This document shows positions 33,908 to 40,686 of a stretch of DNA of 64,000 nucleotides, in pieces. The notes under the pieces were generated by a model. The model was not told where the DNA came from. It was given only the letters and a program-made list of their open reading frames with translations, and did no database searches. The translations under genes were made by a program, and so were the position numbers. Each line of letters begins with the position of its first letter. Within the stretch, counting starts at the first letter, position 1. This DNA comes from CAZOVB01 sp964583095 (lineage in GTDB: Bacteria > Planctomycetota > Phycisphaerae > SM23-33): contig CAZOVB010000005.1 in NCBI GenBank assembly GCA_964583095.1, positions 1 through 64,000 of the forward strand, in the 5' to 3' direction.

Positions 33908-34663
33908 TCACGCCTGCCCCTTCGGGCCTTGGCGGGTGCGGAGAATCCGGTCCACCTCGGCCAGTTGATCCAGCGTGTTGATGCTCAGGGTATCTTCGGG
34001 GGGAACGGCCGCCACGGCTGCAAGGGACTTGCCCTGGCCTCGCAGAATGCCCAGAACATCCGTCAGGTAGTACTCGCCCTTGGCGTTGTCGTTGGTCAGA
34101 TGATCCAGCGCGCCCAGCAGGTCCTGTGCATCGAAGCAGTAAAGCGAGACATTCACTTCCCGAATCTGTTGCTGCGTCTGGTCGGCATCCTTGGCTTCGA
34201 CGATACCCACAAGCCCCCCGTCCGGGCCTCGGAGAATTCGACCGTAGGCGCCCGGCTCGGGAAGAATACTGGTCGCCAGCGTGCAGCTTGCCCCCTGGGC
34301 GTTGTGGGTGGCAATGAGCTTGTCGAGCGTTTCGGCGTGGATCAACGGGCCGTCGCCGGCTACGACCAGCACCGGGCCTGTAAGCGAGGCCAGTTGCTCG
34401 CGGCAGACCATGACGGCATGTCCGGTGCCCAGTTGCTCCCTCTGCTCGACCCACTGGACATCCGGGGCCTGGCCGAGAGTTTCCTGGACCAGTTCAGCCT
34501 TGTGGCCGATGACCATCAGCAGTTTGTCGCAACCCGCCTGGCGGCAGGCATCCATGACCCAGCAGACCATGGGCCTGTCACAGACCTCGTGGAGGACCTT
34601 GGGCAGGTCGGACTTCATGCGGGTACCTTTACCCGCCGCCAGGATGATCGCTGATAAGGACAT
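33908..34663 (-). CDS. GlmU-type UDP-N-acetylglucosamine pyrophosphorylase domain, without acetyltransferase domain
   Basis: 251 residues from ATG 34663. The nucleotidyltransferase signature LAAGKGTRMKSDLPKVLH is followed by QLGTGHAV, VVAGDGPLI and VNVSLYCFDAQDLL with NDNAKGEYYLTDV, as in the N-terminal half of GlmU. The C-terminal left-handed beta-helix acetyltransferase of GlmU (~200 residues) is absent; translation stops at prs. Full GlmU is ~455 residues. It probably forms UDP-GlcNAc from GlcNAc-1-P, with the acetyltransferase encoded elsewhere. It heads the protein-coding part of the operon. Confidence 0.9.
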   Translation of the reverse strand: MSLSAIILAAGKGTRMKSDLPKVLHEVCDRPMVCWVMDACRQAGCDKLLMVIGHKAELVQETLGQAPDVQWVEQREQLGTGHAVMVCREQLASLTGPVLVVAGDGPLIHAETLDKLIATHNAQGASCTLATSILPEPGAYGRILRGPDGGLVGIVEAKDADQTQQQIREVNVSLYCFDAQDLLGALDHLTNDNAKGEYYLTDVLGILRGQGKSLAAVAAVPPEDTLSINTLDQLAEVDRILRTRQGPKGQA

Positions 34664-34710
34664 ACGCTCTGGAAACGCCGGCGCCGACAGGGCTGCGCGG
34701 CAGAATATTT

Positions 34711-34782
34711 CTACCCGGCCAGGACTTGAACCTGGAACGCAAGGACCAAAACCTTGTGTGTTGCCAATTACACCACCGGGTA
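34711..34782 (-). tRNA. tRNA-Gln (anticodon TTG)
   Basis: On the minus strand a 72-base cloverleaf can be folded: a 7-bp acceptor stem (TACCCGG with CCGGGTA), a D arm around GTGTAATTGG, the anticodon stem AAGG/CCTT with loop TTTTGGT giving anticodon TTG, and a T arm with GTTCAAGTC. The CCA end is not encoded. It lies 48 bases upstream of the glmU-like gene on the same strand and downstream of a strong promoter, so it leads the operon. Confidence 0.95.
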
Positions 34783-35272
34783 AGGTTGGGTTTCGGTCGT
34801 GCCTCTCCCCCGGCGTCCTGGAGGGTTCGAGACCGTTCTTTCTGGGTCGCAGCTGGGGGCCTGTCCGGGAGACTGAACATGCGGCTGCGAGGTGCATGCC
34901 CATTCCCCGCCATTGCGGGGGCGCTCCGTGCGGAGAGGCGACGCCTGTAACGACAGACCGAAGATTCTAGGGCGCCCTTGCGGGTCTGTCAACGATCTGG
35001 AGGCCCTAAATGGGCAAAAAATCCAGGCGGCTTTGTTCACGAACAAGAAACAGGGAACGGACCGAAACGCACAATACAGAGAAAACCTGATATTCCCTCA
35101 AGCCAAATACAAATGAACCGATGAGGAAAGCTAGTAATTCTCCTGTTCGATGCCCTGGTCTTGCAGACCTCGAAAGGGGTGGGCAGGAGTATTGGAATCC
35201 GTTTTAGTGGTCTCCGCCGATGGGCGGAAGTGTTTTGAATGGCGCACCGGCGCCTCAGACAGGGAGAAGTAG
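34783..35272 (+). other. Intergenic region between tRNA-Gln and the chemoreceptor gene (490 bases)
   Basis: Holds the divergent promoter of the tRNA-Gln operon at 34964-34992 (minus) and its ~175-base transcribed leader, in which two compact hairpins are visible: CCCCGC/GCGGGG near 34906-34921 and CTCCG/CGGAG near 34923-34935. The chemoreceptor side (35000-35272) is richer in A+T, with short inverted repeats TTGTTC/GAACAA near 35032-35045 and CCGCC/GGCGG near 35215-35228. No coding region or known RNA family was recognised, and I see no convincing promoter for the chemoreceptor. Confidence 0.6.
34964..34992 (-). promoter_or_regulatory. Strong promoter of the tRNA-Gln/ribosomal operon, TTGACA-N17-TAGAAT
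   Basis: Minus strand: a perfect -35 TTGACA (34987-34992), optimal 17-base spacer and TAGAAT (34964-34969). It is among the closest matches to consensus in the window and drives toward tRNA-Gln, leaving a leader of about 175 bases. Confidence 0.8.
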
Positions 35273-37588
35273 ATGTTCAAGGACATGAAACTGGGTAGCA
35301 AGATCTTCGGCGGATTTGCGATCGTTCTGATCCTGACCGCCACCGTGGGATTCGTGGGATATTCGGGCCTCTCTGGTGTGAGCGACATCGCCGACAACGC
35401 CGGCTCCGCCTCGAGGCTAAAGGAACTCACCGGAGAAGCCCGTATCCAAGTCCTCTACTTCCTCGACAAGCAGGAAAAACAGTACGCCCAGGAGGAAGAT
35501 CGTCTTCTCAAGGAGATCCAGGCCGAAGCAGAAACACTGGCCCAGAACGTCGATCCGGAAGAGGTCCAGCAGGTCCAGCGGGCCGGACAGGCCGCCGGTG
35601 CCTACGATGCCGCTTTCAAGGAGATGGTCTCCCTGACCGAGCAGCAGAAGCAGCAGACCGTCGAAATGGGCAAAGCCGCCACCGAGTTCCTTCTTCAGTC
35701 CCAGGCCATCGCAAAGCAGCAGCGTGAAGATCTGGCAAGGACCCGCAAGGAAATGACCGCCCACGAGCAACAAGCCCTTTCCGCATCGGAAAAGGCCCAG
35801 CAGCTTCTGCTGATGGTCTTTCAGGCCAAGTCCCTGCGCATCAGTCTGATGGGCGAGAACGATCCGGAAGTCCGCAAGGAATGGATGGGCGTCAATGAGA
35901 AGATTCTCGCGCTGAACCTCCAGTTGCGCGACCAGTTGGAAGAACCCGAGGCCGTTCAGTTGACCCACGACGTGGAACGAACCTACAAGGCATACGTCAC
36001 CGGGTTCCTGGCCTGGCTGGAGAATCCCTCCCAGCAGCAGACCCAGGCCATGCTCAAGGCGGCCGTCGATTGCGTCGCAGCCATCAAGAAGCTCCGCGAC
36101 GATCAGCACCACGAATACGAACAGACCCGGATCCAGTCGGCCCGGATCCAGGACAATCAACTCCACTGCAACCAGGCGGCCAACAAGCTTATCGAACTGG
36201 TAGGCTTGGCCGGCATGACGCGCCGGGACTACATGACCACCGGCCAGGCCAAGTACCTCCAGGCCAACGGGGAGGTCATGGATGAGGTATATGGACTCTG
36301 CGACGACCTGGAGAGCCGACTGACCGATAACCAGAGCCTGGAGCAGGTTCGCAAGGTTCGCACCAGCGGCCGGGAATATGCCGCCGCCCTTAAGCAGTGG
36401 GCCCAGCTCAATCAGCAGAAGGACGCCGAATACCAGAAGCTCGTGGTTGCAGCCAAGGACTTCATGTCCGCCTGCGACAGCGTCCGAGACGCCCAGGCCG
36501 AAAACCGCACCAGCACCACTGCCCGCTCGAATGCGATGATGATCGGCGGGGCCCTGGTGGCCATCGTGATCGGCGTGCTGCTGGCGGTCTTCATCACCCG
36601 CGGCATTACCAAGCCGATCAACCGGATCATCTCCTCCCTCCGGGCCGGGGGCGAGCAGACCGCTTCTGCCTCGGGGCAGGTAGCTTCTTCCAGCCAGTCC
36701 CTGGCAGAAGGTGCCAGTGAACAGGCCGCCGCCATCGAGGAGACCACTGCCAGCCTCGAAGAGATGACCTCGATGATCAAGCAGTCAGCCGGCAACGCCG
36801 CCGAGGCCAAGCAACTGGCCGGCAGTGCCTCCGGAAGCGCTCAGCGTGGCAGCCAGGCCATGCAACGCATGAGCAAGGCCATCAACGACATCAAAAACTC
36901 TTCGGACGAGACGGCCAAGATCGTCAAGACCATCGACGAAATCGCCTTCCAGACCAACCTGCTTGCCCTCAATGCCGCCGTCGAGGCAGCCCGGGCCGGC
37001 GAGGCAGGCAAGGGTTTCGCCGTGGTGGCCGAAGAAGTCCGCAACCTGGCCCAGCGGGCAGGGGAAGCCGCCCGCAACACCGCCGAGATGATCGAAGCGG
37101 CCGTGAAAAACGCCGACGGTGGCGTCGAGATCAGCCAGGAAGTCGGCAGTGCCCTGACGGAAATTTCCGAAGGCTCTCAGAAGGTCAACGACCTGGTCAG
37201 CGAGATCGCCGCCTCCTCCGACGAGCAGGCACAGGGAATCGAACAGATCAACCAGGCCGTCGGACAGATGGATTCCGCCACCCAGCAGGCCGCTGCCAAC
37301 GCCGAAGAGTCCGCCTCGGCCGCCGAGGAACTCTCCAGCCAGGCCGAGGAACTCAACGGCCTCGTCGCCCAGCTCCAGAAACTCGTCGGCGGAAGCAGCA
37401 GCGTCTCACAGGCCCCTTCGCAAGACTTCCACGGCGATCAGGGACCCTCGCAGCAGCGGGGCCCGTCCCAGCCGAGCCGCAAGACCAGACAGGCCGCTTC
37501 CAAAAAGGGTTTTGCCCCCGACTCCAAGCAGGAGAAGGACTTCTTCCCCCACGAGCAGCAGGAAGAACAGGACCTGGCCAGCTTCTGA
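35273..37588 (+). CDS. Methyl-accepting chemotaxis protein with large helical periplasmic sensor
   Basis: 771 residues behind AGGGAGAAG. TM1 is about residues 8-30, the periplasmic sensor (31-421) is entirely helical and about 390 residues long, resembling HBM-type bimodular sensors, and TM2 is 422-444. A minimal HAMP-like stretch (ITKPINRIISSLRAG) leads to the methylation helices and the conserved hairpin tip DEIAFQTNLLALNAAVEAAR with AGKGFAVVAEEVRNLA. The C-terminal tail is Gln/Ser/Lys-rich and ends EEQDLASF. It signals to CheA/CheW; the ligand is unknown. It is paralogous to the fragment at the window start. Confidence 0.95.
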   Translation: MFKDMKLGSKIFGGFAIVLILTATVGFVGYSGLSGVSDIADNAGSASRLKELTGEARIQVLYFLDKQEKQYAQEEDRLLKEIQAEAETLAQNVDPEEVQQVQRAGQAAGAYDAAFKEMVSLTEQQKQQTVEMGKAATEFLLQSQAIAKQQREDLARTRKEMTAHEQQALSASEKAQQLLLMVFQAKSLRISLMGENDPEVRKEWMGVNEKILALNLQLRDQLEEPEAVQLTHDVERTYKAYVTGFLAWLENPSQQQTQAMLKAAVDCVAAIKKLRDDQHHEYEQTRIQSARIQDNQLHCNQAANKLIELVGLAGMTRRDYMTTGQAKYLQANGEVMDEVYGLCDDLESRLTDNQSLEQVRKVRTSGREYAAALKQWAQLNQQKDAEYQKLVVAAKDFMSACDSVRDAQAENRTSTTARSNAMMIGGALVAIVIGVLLAVFITRGITKPINRIISSLRAGGEQTASASGQVASSSQSLAEGASEQAAAIEETTASLEEMTSMIKQSAGNAAEAKQLAGSASGSAQRGSQAMQRMSKAINDIKNSSDETAKIVKTIDEIAFQTNLLALNAAVEAARAGEAGKGFAVVAEEVRNLAQRAGEAARNTAEMIEAAVKNADGGVEISQEVGSALTEISEGSQKVNDLVSEIAASSDEQAQGIEQINQAVGQMDSATQQAAANAEESASAAEELSSQAEELNGLVAQLQKLVGGSSSVSQAPSQDFHGDQGPSQQRGPSQPSRKTRQAASKKGFAPDSKQEKDFFPHEQQEEQDLASF

Positions 37589-37632
37589 CCTGCAATAACC
37601 AGGTGCCCCCGGGCGCCTGAGACCGAAGACCG

Positions 37633-37675
37633 CGACCCGCCGGCGTCGATCCATTCGACACCGGCGGGTCGTTTT
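37633..37675 (+). terminator. Intrinsic terminator of the chemoreceptor gene
   Basis: 11-bp stem CGACCCGCCGG/CCGGCGGGTCG (37633-37643 with 37661-37671), extended inside the loop, followed by four T residues. Confidence 0.85.
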
Positions 37676-37815
37676 CATACCGTGAAGAGTGCTCCGGGCC
37701 CAAGGACTCTCCCTTGCCGCTCGACCAGCCTGGATAAGCCGACGGGCCGCAGGAATTGCTTCCCACGGCCCGCATGGCTTGAGGAGGCCAGGTTTACAGC
37801 TTTTCTCGGCCGGCC

Positions 37816-38478
37816 TCAGCGGCGACGGCGCCGCAGCGCCACCAACCCGCCCAGGCCCAACAAACTCATCGTCGCCGGCTCGGGAACGACATCGATCCCC
37901 ACGCCGCTCAATGTGTGGAAGCCGGCTAAATCATCCGTTCCGGTATGGGTAAAGGCAACCGTGCCTGAGGCGTCAGGGGAAATCGACGACCAGGTTACGG
38001 TGTAGCGCGGGTCGAAGTCCTGCGTCGCATCGTCTGAATCGCTGCCATCGTAAGAGGTCCAAGATTGTGCCGCGGGATCCGAGTTGTTAATCAAACCGGT
38101 GGTGAGGGTATATTCGTACGTCACCCCGTCGGCACCCCAGGTGGTCAGATCGAAACTGTACTCTTTTGCGCTGTCCAGACCGGTGAAGGTGATGGACCAG
38201 TCAAACTTGTCTCTGCCCGCCTGCATTCTTCTGGAGTAGATGAGAGCGGCAGAAACATAATCTGCGGATCTCTGTTCAGCAATAGATCCAGAGGTAAACG
38301 CTGCGGTGAGAGTGCCACCATCAAAGGCAAAACTGTCACTGAAGCTGGTTCCCATCTCATTTTCGTCAGCCACCGAATTGTAGCCGTCTATGTAAGGGAC
38401 AGAAAGGACGATCGGTGCTGCCTGGGCCGCGGTCGCGGTCAGGGCTACGAGGATTGCTGCTGTTACAAGGCGCTTCAT
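37816..38478 (-). CDS. PEP-CTERM sorted exported protein
   Basis: 220 residues. Signal peptide MKRLVTAAILVALTATAAQA; the C terminus has the sorting signal VPEPATMSLLGLGGLVALRRRRR (VPEPAT motif, hydrophobic helix, arginine run). The middle is a Ser/Thr/Asp-rich beta-type domain of unknown function. PEP-CTERM proteins are processed by an exosortase and usually end up in the envelope or extracellular matrix. A full AAGGAGGT precedes the ATG. Base composition is visibly less GC-rich than in neighbouring genes. Confidence 0.88.
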   Translation of the reverse strand: MKRLVTAAILVALTATAAQAAPIVLSVPYIDGYNSVADENEMGTSFSDSFAFDGGTLTAAFTSGSIAEQRSADYVSAALIYSRRMQAGRDKFDWSITFTGLDSAKEYSFDLTTWGADGVTYEYTLTTGLINNSDPAAQSWTSYDGSDSDDATQDFDPRYTVTWSSISPDASGTVAFTHTGTDDLAGFHTLSGVGIDVVPEPATMSLLGLGGLVALRRRRR

Positions 38479-38587
38479 GGTGCTACCTCCTTCTGTTGAT
38501 ACGACGTGATTCTTCCAGGCCGGTGTCTCCGGCCACCGTCAGGGCCATCCTGACACGATGGAGAATAGCAGGATTTCGGGCTGGACG

Positions 38588-38616
38588 TTCGACGAGAAGC
38601 GGTTAAAATTTATGCA
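38588..38616 (+). promoter_or_regulatory. Probable promoter of the XylR-type regulator, TTCGAC-N17-TATGCA
   Basis: TTCGAC (38588-38593) and TATGCA (38611-38616), 17 bases apart. The -10 box is part of a perfect 8-base palindrome TATGCATA, a possible autoregulatory site. Confidence 0.5.
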
Positions 38617-38646
38617 TATCCCGCCAATGTTAGCCAGGAGAGTCCG

Positions 38647-39804
38647 ATGCCCCAGAGAGTCAGGATCTCTGATCGTCCACGCGTGATGCTGACGGTGCAG
38701 GCCTACCGCGCCTACGGCATGCAGGTGGCCGAGGGGGTGCTCAACTGGGTGCAGACCAATCGCCCGTGGGACGTCGTCTTCACACGGCACACGGATCACC
38801 CGACGTCTGAGCTTCTGGAGACCTATCGCCCGATTCACGGACTGATCACACAGGGCCGTTGGGCCGAAGACCTCAAGGGCTTGCTGACCGCAGGGCTGCC
38901 GGTCGTACTGGTCGAGGAAAGCGAGTTGCCCGTTGCCCAGGTGTTCGCGGATGACTTTGAGATCGGGCGACTGGCGGCCGAGCATCTCGGCTCGCTGGGC
39001 CTGGAAACCTTCGCCTACATGGGGGTGCCCAACGCGCCGTTCTCGGATCGGCGTTACGAAGCGTTCTGCCGGCGGCTTGGAGAGATGCTGGGGCGAGTCG
39101 ATATCCGGCAGTGTCCCGACTTCCGGGGCCCAGGGGGAGGTGTGACCGACGATCTGGCCGACTGGATGCAGGGGCTGCCCAAACCGGCGGGGCTGTTCGC
39201 GTTCAATTCCATCCTGGCGATCCGTGTGCTGGCCCAACTGCATCAGCACGGGCTTGCCGTGCCGGAAGATCTGGCGATGCTGGGCGTCGAGAACGACGAG
39301 GTGACGGCGGAGTTGTCGATCCCGCCCTTGAGCACGATCGACCACAACGGGCGTCGCATCGGCTACGAGGCCGCCGGGATGCTGGATCGGCTGATGCGTG
39401 GCCAGGAACTCTCGGAGCGTGTGCTGCTGGTTCCGCCGAAGATGGTGGTGGAGCGCCAGAGCACGAACGTCCTCCAGACGCCGGATGCCGACGTGGTGAG
39501 GGCGATGCGGTTTATCCGGGACAATGTATGCGAGGAAATCAAGGTGGACGACGTGATCCGCGTGTCGCTGGTGCCGCGGCGGAGCCTGGAACGCCGGTTC
39601 CGCAGGCGGCTCAGTTGCGGGATCGGCGAGTTCATTATCCGCACGCGCGTCGATCGGGTGAAGGAACTTCTCGTCGAGACCAACCTGCCCATGCCGGACA
39701 TCGCGGCCCGAAGCGGCTTCCGGTCCGCCACACAGATGAGCCGGAGCTTCCGCAAAGACCTGGGCACAACTCCCACCCAATATCGCCGCGAACACTCGGT
39801 CTGA
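38647..39804 (+). CDS. XylR-type (LacI-like sensor plus AraC DNA-binding domain) transcriptional regulator
   Basis: 385 residues behind AGGAG. Residues ~10-275 form a periplasmic-binding-protein-like sensor (MLTVQAYRAYGMQVAEGV, YMGVPNAPFSDRRYEAF, LAMLGVENDE). Residues ~285-385 carry two AraC-type HTH units with RRFRRRLSCGIGEFIIRTRVDRVKELL, MPDIAARSGFRSATQMSRSFRKDLGTTPTQYRR. Relatives bind sugars such as xylose. The nearby GH5-like hydrolase suggests control of a polysaccharide-use locus. Confidence 0.93.
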   Translation: MPQRVRISDRPRVMLTVQAYRAYGMQVAEGVLNWVQTNRPWDVVFTRHTDHPTSELLETYRPIHGLITQGRWAEDLKGLLTAGLPVVLVEESELPVAQVFADDFEIGRLAAEHLGSLGLETFAYMGVPNAPFSDRRYEAFCRRLGEMLGRVDIRQCPDFRGPGGGVTDDLADWMQGLPKPAGLFAFNSILAIRVLAQLHQHGLAVPEDLAMLGVENDEVTAELSIPPLSTIDHNGRRIGYEAAGMLDRLMRGQELSERVLLVPPKMVVERQSTNVLQTPDADVVRAMRFIRDNVCEEIKVDDVIRVSLVPRRSLERRFRRRLSCGIGEFIIRTRVDRVKELLVETNLPMPDIAARSGFRSATQMSRSFRKDLGTTPTQYRREHSV

Positions 39805-39870
39805 TCATGCACCATCAGTGGCAAGAAGCATTAGCATTGAAAAACACGCTTGACGCGGAGAGATCCATAT

Positions 39871-39888
39871 TGTAGAAGTATATCTACA
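39871..39888 (+). promoter_or_regulatory. Operator-like palindrome before the IclR-type gene
   Basis: Perfect arms TGTAGA and TCTACA around six bases, ending two bases before the ATG at 39891. A TTGACG box lies at 39850-39855, so the repeat covers the likely -10/start region. Autoregulation by the IclR protein is inferred. Confidence 0.5.
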
Positions 39889-39890
39889 TT

Positions 39891-40667
39891 ATGGAAAAAT
39901 CACCCGTACAATCCGTTCGCAAGGCGTTGAACCTTCTCGATCGCGTCATCGCAGCCGACCTGGGGGGCAGCCCGGCCGCCCTGTCAGACCTGGCCGAGGC
40001 GATGGGGATGCGTTCCAACTCGGCCTGGAACTTGCTCAAAACCCTCTGCGACTGCGGCTATCTCGACCAGCAGGGCCGGGGGCTCTACGTTCCCGGTCCC
40101 AAGGTACGACAACTGGGCAGCACGAACCGCTTTGACGCACCGGCCGTTCAGGAAGTCATCGAGACCTGCCTGAGGCCCTTTGTCCAGGTACAGATGGAAT
40201 CGGCCCTGGTGGCCATCCTGACACGAGGCGCCCGCCTGGTGATCGCCCGGGCCCAGGCCGACCGGGCTGTCACCGTCTCCCACGACCGCGTGGAGGAAAG
40301 CGGCTTCTTCGCCAAGCCCACGGGCCGGATGCTGGCGGCCTTGGCCGACGCGGCCCAGCTCGATCAGATCCTCGAACACAACGGCCCGCCCGGGGATGAC
40401 TGGGAAGGCATTTCCGATCGAGCCCATCTCGAACGGGCCCTGGCCCCCCTGGGGCGGAAAGAACTCTGCGCCATCGTCGATGAACCGCGCGAGATGTTCT
40501 CAGCCGCCTGCCCCATCCGTCCCTGCCCAGGCGAAATACCCGCGGTGGTCGGCGTCTATGCCCCCCTGTATCGCTGCGACGCCGATCGCCGCAGAGAACT
40601 GATCCAGCAACTTCAAGAAACCGCCGACCACGTCGGCCAGTCCCTTGCGGGCGCACTGCCCGTCTGA
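39891..40667 (+). CDS. IclR-family transcriptional regulator
   Basis: 258 residues. The winged HTH is residues 5-70 (VRKALNLLDRVI, ALSDLAEAMGMRSNSAWNLLKTL, GYLDQQGRGLYVPG), and the C-terminal GAF-like effector domain follows (LVAILTRGARLVIARA, ESGFFAKPTGRMLAAL, ACPIRP). IclR proteins respond to small carboxylates or aromatics. Its stop is 19 bases from the start of the tandem QueG-like gene, so they are probably one operon. Confidence 0.92.
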   Translation: MEKSPVQSVRKALNLLDRVIAADLGGSPAALSDLAEAMGMRSNSAWNLLKTLCDCGYLDQQGRGLYVPGPKVRQLGSTNRFDAPAVQEVIETCLRPFVQVQMESALVAILTRGARLVIARAQADRAVTVSHDRVEESGFFAKPTGRMLAALADAAQLDQILEHNGPPGDDWEGISDRAHLERALAPLGRKELCAIVDEPREMFSAACPIRPCPGEIPAVVGVYAPLYRCDADRRRELIQQLQETADHVGQSLAGALPV

Positions 40668-40686
40668 ACCTCGCAGGAGCCCCACG

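Noticed and set aside
33912..34454. In-frame extension of prs upstream of its start
   Set aside because: It overlaps the whole 3' half of the glmU-like gene and reads as low-information Arg/Gly-rich sequence.
34629..34913. Short minus-strand frame over the tRNA
   Set aside because: It reads through the tRNA-Gln sequence (the familiar WCNWQHTRF-type shadow of a tRNA).
35000..35272. Possible sigma-28, sigma-54 or cyclic-di-GMP riboswitch elements before the chemoreceptor
   Set aside because: No match to TAAA-N15-GCCGATAA, to TGGCAC-N5-TTGC, or to known riboswitch cores was found.
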